From Methyloversatilis universalis FAM5 (GTDB lineage Bacteria; Pseudomonadota; Gammaproteobacteria; Burkholderiales; Rhodocyclaceae): DNA of 47,289 bases. The notes below the pieces were generated by a model, which made no database searches, was not told where the DNA came from, and worked only from the letters and a program-made list of their open reading frames with translations. Of the stretch, positions 8,019 to 14,844 are shown one piece after another. The stretch's first letter is position 1; every line of letters begins with the position of its first letter. A program made the position numbers and the translations under genes. The stretch is taken from the NCBI RefSeq assembly GCF_000214035.2, contig NZ_AFHG01000056.1, positions 1 through 47,289 on the forward strand. The letters run 5' to 3'.

Positions 8019-8668
8019 ACCGTGAGACCCAGATCCAATGGATCGAGTGGTTCGTTGACGTCGAAGTCAAGCGTCCGTATCGCTATCAGATGAAGGACCA
8101 CATGACGGGGATGCTCATCAAGAAGGCGCCCTATAGAGATCTTTTGATGAACGGGAACAGAGCTCAGAACTGGTTCTGTCGTGTCAGGCGGAACTGTCAT
8201 CGCCTTGTATCTCTCGAGGTAGCGCGCGTTCTCAAAGACTACGTCGTGAATGCGACTTTCATCGAAGATGCGAAACCGCCAACCTTGCTGTTTGGCATAT
8301 CGCCTGGCGGCCTTCCATTTTGACTTCCACTTGCGCCAGTTCTGGCTCCACTCTGCATAAGACTTCACCTCGTAGAGTTCTGTCTGTGCGAGACCTCGTC
8401 GGTACCTGACGAGAAAGTCGGGCGTGTATGGAAACGTCCGGCCTTGATGACCAGTAAACGGGATCGTTACCGGCTGTGACCTAAGACCGTCGACCGCAAG
8501 GATGAACTCCATGCGGATGATGAAGTCCCGCTCAAGCGTCGACTCAAACGCAACCCCCTTCTTCCCTCGGAAAACGTACTGCCCAGAAACGCTTCGGCGC
8601 GTCGGGCCGATCTTTCGCGCCGGCGGGGCGTTGTCCTCCGTATGGCAGTCGTCTTTATTGATAGTCAC
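8000..8668 (-). CDS. tnsA: TnsA endonuclease
   Basis: Predicted protein of 222 aa. The N-terminal nuclease domain carries the type-II restriction-like motif: E46 in FESTLERDF, D84 in YTPDFLVRY, and E100-V-K102 in LYEVKSYAEW. The C-terminal half (~105-222) is the TnsC-interacting part. TnsA cuts the 5' ends of the transposon while TnsB cuts the 3' ends, giving cut-and-paste movement. The start is a GTG at 8668; no better in-frame ATG exists before the active site. The start codon sits 113 bp from the transposon end, within the repeats likely to bind TnsB, which suggests self-repression of the operon. Confidence 0.88.
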   Translation of the reverse strand: MTINKDDCHTEDNAPPARKIGPTRRSVSGQYVFRGKKGVAFESTLERDFIIRMEFILAVDGLRSQPVTIPFTGHQGRTFPYTPDFLVRYRRGLAQTELYEVKSYAEWSQNWRKWKSKWKAARRYAKQQGWRFRIFDESRIHDVVFENARYLERYKAMTVPPDTTEPVLSSVPVHQKISIGRLLDEHPRHVVLHLIAIRTLDFDVNEPLDPLDLGLTVWRTES

Positions 8669-8781
8669 TGTGTTGACAATCGGTCTTATTGATGTAACAG
8701 CTGATGCATTAATTTCTATATATTACTACGTAAGTTGTTGTTTTGTCTACTGTAGAGTTTTCTTTAATTCTTTATGTTACA
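8646..8781 (-). repeat. right end of the Tn7-like transposon with imperfect repeats (candidate TnsB sites)
   Basis: Read from the tip inward on the minus strand, the end begins TGTAACATAAAGAATT. A related block, TGTTACATCAATAAGAC, lies inward at about 8683-8699. A third, TATCAATAAAGACGACTG, lies at about 8646-8664 and overlaps the first codons of tnsA. The two inner blocks share the core ATCAATAA-GAC-GA-TG. AT-rich DNA with several direct repeats and a TGT...ACA tip is typical of Tn7-like ends. Confidence 0.65.
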
Positions 8782-9443
8782 GCGGCGCGGTGCCGCGGCC
8801 AGGCGAAGTTTCGCTGGCGCACAACGGCGTGCTCTTTCTCGACGAACTGCCCGAGTTCGACCGCCGGGTGCTGGAAGCACTGCGCGAACCGCTGGAAACC
8901 GGTCAGGTGACGATTTCGCGCGCCGCCCACCGTGCCGAGTTCCCCGCCCGCTTCCAGCTGGTGGCGGCGATGAATCCCTGCCCCTGCGGCTATCTCGGTC
9001 ACCCGTCCGGCCGCTGCCGCTGCACGCCGGACCAGGTGGCCCGCTACCGGGCCCGGCTGTCCGGCCCGCTGCTCGACCGCATCGACCTGCAGGTCACGGT
9101 GCCACCGCTGCCGGAACAGGCACTGACCGGCGGCCCGGGCGAAAGCAGCGCGGCGGTACGGACGCGGGTCGCCGCGGCCCACGGCCTGCAGCAGGCGCGC
9201 CAGGGCAAGGCCAACCGGCAGCTGGATGCGGCCGACATCGACCTGCACTGCCCGCTGACCGACGCCGCCCGCGCGCTGCTGGGGCAGGCGATGGCGCGCT
9301 TCACGCTGTCCGCGCGCGCCTATCACCGCTGCCTGAAGGTGGCGCGGACGATTGCCGATCTGAATGGGCGGGAAGTGATTGCCGACGGCGACGTGGCCGA
9401 GGCCGTCAGATACCGGCGACCGCTGGACGCGGCGGCTGGCTGA
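8782..9443 (+). pseudogene. comM: comM (yifB) 3' fragment, split by the Tn7-like transposon
   Basis: The last ~220 codons of the Mg-chelatase-like AAA+ protein ComM/YifB. They start at GAVPRPGEVSLAHNGV and continue with Walker B VLFLDELPEF, then MNPCPCGYLGHPSGRC, LLDRIDLQVTVPP and the C-terminal SARAYHRCLKVARTIADLNG. ComM is a hexameric helicase that extends strand invasion during natural transformation. The N-terminal half with Walker A is missing here because the transposon begins just before. The frame stays open leftwards to 8502, so a chimeric ORF exists, but its first 93 codons are transposon-end and tnsA-antisense sequence. The gene should be non-functional unless the transposon excises. 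Confidence 0.9.
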
Positions 9444-9467
9444 GCTGCGGATTCCGGCGCGGGGCGC

Positions 9468-10094
9468 TCAGCGGCTGCCGGCCAGTTCGCGGAAGCGGGC
9501 GCGGTCCTCTTCGAAACGCTTGCGCGTGTCCACCAGATCGCGCTCCTTGGCGGCAATGTTCTCGGTGATCAGGCGCAGATCCTCGCTGGTGGTGTCCAGC
9601 CTGTCCTTGAGGTGGGACGGCACGCGCTTGTTCTTGCCGGTGAAGGCGGCGGCATCTGTTTCAAGCTTCTTCTGACGCTCGGTCAGCGTCTGTTTCTGCT
9701 CGCGCAGGCGGGACAGCAGTTCCTCGATATCCGCCACACGCCGGTCGCGCGCCACGTCGATCTCGCGCTCGCTGGTGTAGGTGTTGAGCAGCGTGGTGTC
9801 GCGCCGGCGCTGTTCCTGACGCAGCCGGTCGTCATCGGCCGCCTTCTTCGCGTCGGCGTCGCGCTTGGCGCGCTGGGCGTCGCTCATCGGCGCCTCGACC
9901 TGCTTCACCGTCGCGCCCTGGCTGTTCAGTTCGCGATAGCTGCGATCGGCGCAGGACGCGGGCAGCACGTCGCCGCACACCTGCTGGCCGCGTGCGTCCT
10001 TGCAGCAGTAGACGCGCGCCTCGACCGTGGCGGCCGGCAGCAGGCCGGCCGCACAGAGGGCGAGAACAAGGTAACGCGGCAATCCAGCTTTCAT
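9468..10094 (-). CDS. DUF4124-type periplasmic protein with coiled coil
   Basis: Predicted protein of 208 aa. It has a signal peptide of about 26 residues (LVLALCAAGLLPAATVEA). A short cysteine-containing DUF4124-like domain follows (RVYCCKDARGQQVCGDVLPA), and then a long charged, helical, probably coiled-coil region (~70-200, rich in R, E, K and Q). DUF4124 proteins are common in beta- and gamma-proteobacteria, and their role is unknown. I use the ATG at 10094 rather than the in-frame TTG at 10103. It is convergent with the comM fragment (24 bp apart) and lies downstream of pyrE on the same strand. Confidence 0.75.
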   Translation of the reverse strand: MKAGLPRYLVLALCAAGLLPAATVEARVYCCKDARGQQVCGDVLPASCADRSYRELNSQGATVKQVEAPMSDAQRAKRDADAKKAADDDRLRQEQRRRDTTLLNTYTSEREIDVARDRRVADIEELLSRLREQKQTLTERQKKLETDAAAFTGKNKRVPSHLKDRLDTTSEDLRLITENIAAKERDLVDTRKRFEEDRARFRELAGSR

Positions 10095-10137
10095 GTTCGG
10101 CAAATGCCTTTCAGTGGTGAGGCACGGTCTGCTGCAT

Positions 10138-10776
10138 TCAGCTCACACCGTACTGCGCGCGATAGGCGCGTACTGCATCAAGATTGGCCTGCAGCGACGG
10201 GCTGTCCTGCAGATAACCCAGCAGGTCTTCCAGCGTCGCGCAGGCCACGACCGGCATGCCGTACGAACGCTCGACCTCCTGAACCGCTGACAATTGTCCG
10301 GTACCGCGCTCCATCCGGTCGAGGGCAATCGCCACACCGGCCGGTTCGGCACCGGCCGCCCGGATCAGCTCGACCGATTCGCGCACCGAGGTGCCGGCGC
10401 TGATCACGTCGTCGATGATGAGTACCCGGCCCCTGAGCGGCGCACCGATCAGCGTGCCGCCTTCGCCGTGGTCCTTGGCTTCCTTGCGGTTGAACGCGAA
10501 CGGCAGGTCCCGGCCGCGCTGCGCGATCTGCATGGCGGTGCCGGCCGCCAGCACGATGCCCTTGTAGGCCGGGCCGAACAGCATGTCGAACTGCGGCGCC
10601 CGCTGCAAGATGGTATCGGCATAGAAGCTGCACAGCTTGAGCACCGAGGCGCCGCTGTTGAACAGGCCGGCGTTGAAGAAGTACGGCGACTCGCGCCCCG
10701 CCTTGGTGGTGAAGCTGCCGAAGCGCAGCACACCGGTTTCGACGGCGAACTTCACGAATTCACGTCTAGAATCCAC
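10138..10776 (-). CDS. pyrE: orotate phosphoribosyltransferase
   Basis: Converts orotate and PRPP to orotidine 5'-phosphate in pyrimidine synthesis. The protein is ~212 aa (E. coli PyrE has 213). Visible hallmarks are [18 protein letters not shown] near the N-terminus, the flexible catalytic loop [11 protein letters not shown], and the PRPP-binding motif [13 protein letters not shown]. Start choice: a GTG at 10776 has GGAAAAG upstream and matches the E. coli N-terminus in length. An in-frame TTG at 10788 would add four residues. It is divergent from xthA, with only about 30 bp between starts, so the two promoters must lie within each other's transcribed region. Confidence 0.93.
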   Translation of the reverse strand: MDSRREFVKFAVETGVLRFGSFTTKAGRESPYFFNAGLFNSGASVLKLCSFYADTILQRAPQFDMLFGPAYKGIVLAAGTAMQIAQRGRDLPFAFNRKEAKDHGEGGTLIGAPLRGRVLIIDDVISAGTSVRESVELIRAAGAEPAGVAIALDRMERGTGQLSAVQEVERSYGMPVVACATLEDLLGYLQDSPSLQANLDAVRAYRAQYGVS

Positions 10777-10808
10777 GGGCTTTTCCAATCAGAACGGACA
10801 AACCGGCC

Positions 10809-11603
10809 ATGTTACGTATCGTGTCGCTCAACCTCAACGGTATCCGCTCGGCCACCACCAAGGGCGTGTGGGACTGGGTGGCGAGCGAATCGCCCGACAT
10901 GCTGTGCGTGCAGGAGCTGAAGGCCCAGGCGGCCGACCTCGACGCCACGATGCGGGCGCCGGCCGCCATGGGCGGTGCGGACGGCCACTTCCACTACGCG
11001 CTGAAGAAGGGCTACAGCGGCGTAGGCCTGTACGCCCGCCGCACGCCGGCGCGGGTGATCACCGGTTTCGGCGTGCAGGAATTCGACGACGAGGGCCGCT
11101 ACGTGGAAGCGGATTTCGGCGACCTGACCGTGATTTCGCTCTACCTGCCGTCCGGTTCCAGCGCGCCGGAACGGCAGGAAGCCAAGTTCCGCTTCCTCGA
11201 CCGCTTCCAGCCCCACCTCGCCGCACTGCGCGCGAGCGGCCGGGAAATCGTCGTGTGCGGTGACTGGAACATCGCCCACCAGGAAATCGACCTGAAGAAC
11301 TGGAAGGGCAATCTGAAGAATTCCGGTTTCCTGCCCGAGGAGCGCGCCTGGATGACCGCGCTGCTGGGCGAGGGCGGCTGGGTGGACGTGTATCGCACGC
11401 TGCACCCTGACGCGACAGAGGACTGCTACACCTGGTGGAGCAACCGCGGCCAGGCCCGGGCCAAGAACGTGGGCTGGCGCATCGACTACCAGATCGCCAC
11501 ACCGGGCATCGCGGCTAAGGCCCGCGCGGCGCGGGTCTACAAGGAGGTGCGCTTCAGCGACCATGCTCCGCTCATTGTCGACTACGATGTCGACATTGCC
11601 TGA
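10809..11603 (+). CDS. xthA: exodeoxyribonuclease III
   Basis: A 264-aa member of the exonuclease/endonuclease/phosphatase fold, which cuts at abasic sites and removes nucleotides from 3' ends in base-excision repair. Conserved motifs are LNLNGIRSA (N-terminal Asn), CVQELKAQ (metal-binding Glu36), YLPSGS, GDWNIAH (Asp/Asn pair), RIDYQIATP and the C-terminal SDHAPLIVDY (Asp-His pair). All expected active-site residues are present. It starts 32 bp from pyrE on the opposite strand. Confidence 0.95.
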   Translation: MLRIVSLNLNGIRSATTKGVWDWVASESPDMLCVQELKAQAADLDATMRAPAAMGGADGHFHYALKKGYSGVGLYARRTPARVITGFGVQEFDDEGRYVEADFGDLTVISLYLPSGSSAPERQEAKFRFLDRFQPHLAALRASGREIVVCGDWNIAHQEIDLKNWKGNLKNSGFLPEERAWMTALLGEGGWVDVYRTLHPDATEDCYTWWSNRGQARAKNVGWRIDYQIATPGIAAKARAARVYKEVRFSDHAPLIVDYDVDIA

Positions 11604-11635
11604 AGTCCGCTGACCGCCTCCCCGAAAGGACTGCC

Positions 11636-12664
11636 ATGAACGCGCTGCGCCGCCTTGCCTTCGCTGCCGCCGTCGTCACCTCGCTGCCGGTTTCGGCGGC
11701 CTACAGCGAACTGGTCGTGTTCGGCGACAGCCTGTCGGACAACGGCAACTTCCTGGCACTGACCGGCGGACAGTTTCCGTCGCCCACTTTCGGCTATGCG
11801 ACCGGACGCTTCTCGAACGGACCGGTCGCCGTCGAATACCTGGCGGCCAGCCTCGGGCTGACGCTGCACAACTACGCGGTCGGCGGCGCCCGCACCGGTA
11901 CGCCGTACGGCGGCGGTTCGGACAACTACGTCGATGCGAGCGGTCAGGGCGCCGAGCTCGGCCTGCCGCCCGATTACTTCAACGGCACCGGCGTGCTGGC
12001 GCAGATCAGCCAGCGCGTGGCGGCCGGACCGCTCGACCCGAACGCGCTGTATCTGGTGTGGGCGGGGCCGAATGACTACTTCCTGACCGAATCGCTGCTG
12101 TCGCCGAACACGGTGCCGAACGCGATCGGCCATCTGGGCAGCGGTCTCACCCAGCTGTACAACGCGGGCGCCCGCAATTTCCTGGTGCCCAATATGGCCA
12201 ATCTCGGCCTGACGCCCGCGCTGCAGGCCGAAGGTCCGCTCGCCGCAGGGCTGGCCACGCTGCGCTCGGCCGAACACAACGCCGCACTGGCCCAGCTGCT
12301 GGGCACGCTGGACCAGACGCTGGCTCTGGCGGATTTCCGCACGGTCGACGTGTTCGGTCTGCTCAACAGCGCGGCTCTTAATCCTGATCAATACGGACTG
12401 AGCAATACGGATACACCGTGTCAGACGACACCGGGCTGTGCCGGCGATCCGGCCGGCTACCTGTTCTGGGACGGCGTGCACATCACGACGGCGGGCCATC
12501 AGGTGGTCGGAGCCGCCTTCGCTGCGGCGCTGGTGCCGGAAGCCGAAAGCTGGGCCATGCTGGTCGCGGGTCTGGGCGTGCTGGGCGTAGCCCGCCGCCT
12601 ACAGGCAACCGGCGTGCGGCGCGATAGGCTTGCCAGGTGTCGTGCAGCACCGGAACGCACGTAA
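11636..12664 (+). CDS. secreted GDSL/SGNH lipase-esterase with PEP-CTERM-like tail
   Basis: Predicted protein of 342 aa. A signal peptide (~1-22) is followed by the GDSL block VVFGDSLSDNGNF with nucleophile Ser32. Then come YAVGGARTG (Gly block), WAGPNDYF (Asn block) and DGVHITTAGHQ (catalytic Asp/His), so the catalytic set is complete. The C-terminus has a variant sorting signal: VPEAESWAMLVAGLGVLGVA and then arginines, resembling the PEP-CTERM pattern with PEA in place of PEP. PEP-CTERM proteins are processed by exosortase and go to the cell surface or exopolysaccharide layer. The ~20 residues after the basic stretch are unusual for the class. Substrate unknown. Confidence 0.85.
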   Translation: MNALRRLAFAAAVVTSLPVSAAYSELVVFGDSLSDNGNFLALTGGQFPSPTFGYATGRFSNGPVAVEYLAASLGLTLHNYAVGGARTGTPYGGGSDNYVDASGQGAELGLPPDYFNGTGVLAQISQRVAAGPLDPNALYLVWAGPNDYFLTESLLSPNTVPNAIGHLGSGLTQLYNAGARNFLVPNMANLGLTPALQAEGPLAAGLATLRSAEHNAALAQLLGTLDQTLALADFRTVDVFGLLNSAALNPDQYGLSNTDTPCQTTPGCAGDPAGYLFWDGVHITTAGHQVVGAAFAAALVPEAESWAMLVAGLGVLGVARRLQATGVRRDRLARCRAAPERT

Positions 12665-12726
12665 TTATTTACCCGGCCCATGCGCGGATTGACTGCCGGG
12701 CGGGCCTCTCAAAAAGGAGAAATGAC

Positions 12727-13047
12727 ATGTCCGACCTGATCGATCAGAACACCGTCACCAAGGAAAAGCTGGTCAGCGACCTCAAGGTGGTGATCGCCGA
12801 CGCGGAAGAACTGCTGCGCGTAACCGCCAATCAGGCCGGCGAGAAAGTCGGCGAACTGCGCGTACGCATGCAGGAAAACCTGACTTCCGCCCGCCATAAG
12901 CTGGCCGATGCGGAAGCCGCACTGAAGGAAAAGTCGCGTGAGGTGGCGCGTGCCACCGACGACTACGTGCACGAGCACCCGTGGAAGTCGATCGGCGTGG
13001 CCGCTGGCGTCGGCCTGCTGGTCGGCCTGCTGATCGGCCGCCGCTGA
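12727..13047 (+). CDS. DUF883/ElaB-YqjD-family membrane-anchored protein
   Basis: Predicted protein of 106 aa with a helical, amphipathic first part (~15-80) and a C-terminal transmembrane anchor (HPWKSIGVAAGVGLLVGLLI then GRR). This is the YqjD/ElaB pattern; E. coli YqjD binds ribosomes at the inner membrane in stationary phase. ATG 12727 has a strong ribosome site (AAAAGGAG), while the open frame further upstream lacks one. It is the first gene of a three-gene group with the yqjE- and yqjK-like genes. Confidence 0.88.
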   Translation: MSDLIDQNTVTKEKLVSDLKVVIADAEELLRVTANQAGEKVGELRVRMQENLTSARHKLADAEAALKEKSREVARATDDYVHEHPWKSIGVAAGVGLLVGLLIGRR

Positions 13048-13054
13048 GCGTCCG

Positions 13055-13435
13055 ATGGCCGCTACGCCCCGGCCTGAGCGGCTCGGCGCATCGCTGAAGG
13101 GCTTCGTTTCCAGCCTGATCGAGATCGTTCACGTCAGGCTAGAACTGATCACCGTCGAAGCGCGCGACGAAGCGCTGCGCCTGACCGAACTGCTGGTCTA
13201 CGGCGCGCTGGCCATTGCCTTCCTGACCTTCGGCATCGCCTTCCTCGCGGTGCTGCTGACGGTGCTGCTGTGGGACAGCCACCGGCTGCTGGTGCTCACG
13301 CTGTTTTCGACGCTGTTCATCACGCTGGGCGCGGTGGCGGCCGTCATCGCGCGCGCGCGCATGGCGGAAGGGACCCGGCTGTTCGCCTCCACCCTGGATG
13401 AACTGAAGCGCGACCAGGACGCGCTGAACCGGTGA
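13055..13435 (+). CDS. YqjE-like phage-holin-family membrane protein
   Basis: Predicted protein of 126 aa with two transmembrane helices (~47-70 and ~78-102) after an amphipathic N-terminus (SLIEIVHVRLELITVEARDE). This is the pattern of the YqjE/holin superfamily III group. It starts 7 bp after the DUF883 gene and overlaps the next gene by 4 nt, as in the yqjD-E-K operons of other proteobacteria. The biochemical role is unknown. Confidence 0.82.
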   Translation: MAATPRPERLGASLKGFVSSLIEIVHVRLELITVEARDEALRLTELLVYGALAIAFLTFGIAFLAVLLTVLLWDSHRLLVLTLFSTLFITLGAVAAVIARARMAEGTRLFASTLDELKRDQDALNR

Positions 13436-13719
13436 ACGAACGCCGTCTGCGCCTTGCGCTGGCGCGCGAGCGCCTGGTTGAGCGTTCGCGCCGGCTGAGG
13501 CGGGAAGCGGCCGACCAGTCCGCAGTGCTGGATCCGCTTTTCAATACCTTAGACAGCGTGCGCGACGGCGCTGTCTGGGTACGCGCTCACCCGCAGGTGC
13601 TGGCCGCGGCCGTAGTCGGCTTCGCGCTGGTCCGCCCGCGCCGCGTATGGCGCTGGGGCATGCGGCTGTGGGGTGCGTGGCGGGTGCTGGGTGCGCTGCA
13701 GCACCGGCTGCAGCGCTGA
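13432..13719 (+). CDS. YqjK-like protein
   Basis: Predicted protein of 95 aa starting at a GTG that overlaps the previous stop codon (GTGA). The N-terminus is rich in Arg and Glu (RLRLALARERLVERSRRLR). One hydrophobic segment is at ~56-68 (VLAAAVVGFALVR), and the C-terminal part is basic and aromatic. This layout and position identify it as the third member of the yqjD-E-K group. Function unknown. Confidence 0.75.
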   Translation: MNERRLRLALARERLVERSRRLRREAADQSAVLDPLFNTLDSVRDGAVWVRAHPQVLAAAVVGFALVRPRRVWRWGMRLWGAWRVLGALQHRLQR

Positions 13720-13743
13720 AGCGCGGCCTCAGCGGGGCGGACG

Positions 13744-13761
13744 GCGCCCTGAGCAGGGCGC
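13744..13761 (+). terminator. short GC hairpin after the yqjD-E-K group
   Basis: GCGCCCTG and CAGGGCGC form an 8-bp dyad 25 bp after the yqjK stop. There is no T-run, so at most a pause or Rho-dependent end is suggested. Confidence 0.3.
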
Positions 13762-13913
13762 GGCAGGCTAGAATGCATCCCGTCGTCATTTCCGGACGCT
13801 GAAGACATGCACCGGAACAGAAGCGGGACGAATGCCCGCGCCCGCAAGGTTTCCTCAAGTTTTCGGGCAGGCAGCCGAATTCAGCAGGACACGCATCCGC
13901 ACCCGACACGATC

Positions 13914-14768
13914 ATGACTCATTCCGCGCAGGACCTGGCGCAGCGAACGACCGAACTGGTTACGCTCCCCGCCATCTATCACCGCGTCAAGCAGGTGATC
14001 GACGATCCGGACGGCTCGGTCATCGAGCTGGCCAAGGTGGTGGCCGCCGATCCTGGCATCACCATGCGTGTGCTGCGGGTGGTGAACAGCGTTTTCTACG
14101 GCTTCCCCGGCAAGATCGAAACCATGTCGCGCGCGGTCAGCGTGCTCGGCATGCAGCAGGTGCATGACATCGTGCTGGCCACCACGGTGACCGCGGTGTT
14201 CGCCGGCATGCGCCCGGAGCGCATGGACGTGCATCGCTACTGGCGCGCTTCGGCGATGCGCGGCCTGCTGGCCCGTGCCGCTGCCAAGAGCTGCGGCCTG
14301 CTGGACGCAGAACGGCTGTTCGTCGGCGGCATGCTGGCCGACATCGGCCACATGGTCATGTACATGCACACCCCGCAGGAAGCCGAACAGGCACTGGTCG
14401 AGCACCGCACCTCGGGCGCCGCGCTGGACGAGCTCGAGCGGAACATCGTCGGCTGCGACTACGCCGCGGTCGGCGAGGCACTGCTGACCGAATGGCGGCT
14501 GCCGCGCAGTTTTGCCGTGTCCATCGGCGCCCAGATCGACCCCGCCCGCGGCGCGCCGCACGAATTCGAGGCGTCGCTGCTGCACCTGGCGCGGCATGCC
14601 GTGAACTACGACGCCCAGCTCGAGGAATCGGCGCGCATCGTCGCCAACGCCTCGCCGGCGGCCTGGCAGATCACCCGGCTGGAACCGCAGGCCTTCGAAG
14701 GCGCCTGCGCCGAAGCCTCCAGCTCGCTGGCCGCGGTGATGGGCCTGTTCTTCCCGGAATACGCCTGA
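13914..14768 (+). CDS. HDOD-domain signalling protein
   Basis: Predicted protein of 284 aa, nearly all one HDOD domain. Visible are LPAIYHRVKQVIDDPDGSV, the helix with DPGITMRVLRVVNSVFYG, the MSRAVSVLGMQQVHDIVLAT segment, and a GGMLADIGHMVMY stretch where HD-type enzymes place their HD pair. HDOD proteins are catalytically inactive relatives of HD phosphohydrolases that act in two-component and c-di-GMP signalling, chemotaxis or DNA-repair regulation. This protein has no attached output domain, and its partner is unknown. It stands alone between the yqj group and ampG. The 194 bp before it show no gene. Confidence 0.85.
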   Translation: MTHSAQDLAQRTTELVTLPAIYHRVKQVIDDPDGSVIELAKVVAADPGITMRVLRVVNSVFYGFPGKIETMSRAVSVLGMQQVHDIVLATTVTAVFAGMRPERMDVHRYWRASAMRGLLARAAAKSCGLLDAERLFVGGMLADIGHMVMYMHTPQEAEQALVEHRTSGAALDELERNIVGCDYAAVGEALLTEWRLPRSFAVSIGAQIDPARGAPHEFEASLLHLARHAVNYDAQLEESARIVANASPAAWQITRLEPQAFEGACAEASSSLAAVMGLFFPEYA

Positions 14769-14844
14769 CCCGTCACCGCCGGGCCGCCGCAGGCCCGCCC
14801 CGGCTGGTATCTTCGCGGGCAACACCGACCTTCGCCCGCCTCCG

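Larger units (their letters stand above)
2667..8781 (-). mobile_element. Tn7-like transposon (tnsA-tnsB-tnsC-tniQ-tniE type) inserted in comM; left end not in window
   Basis: Five overlapping or closely spaced genes read leftward from a right end at 8781: tnsA, tnsB, tnsC, tniQ and a zinc-finger gene. From memory this matches the tniC-A-B-D-E order of Tn6022 and the AbaR backbones, which also target comM. The right boundary is placed at ...TGTTACA (8775-8781), because comM coding sequence starts immediately after and GC changes abruptly. The five bases after it, GCGGC (8782-8786), would be the target duplication if it is 5 bp. No matching left end (TGTAACATAAAG-like) was found by eye between 366 and 2667. 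The element therefore probably extends past the window, taking in the genes at 410-2484 as cargo. Confidence 0.8.

Noticed and set aside
8502-9443. One continuous 313-aa ORF spanning the transposon end and comM
   Set aside because: The first 93 codons are tnsA antisense and AT-rich transposon-end sequence; only the part from 8782 is comM. I treat it as an interrupted gene, not a new fusion protein.
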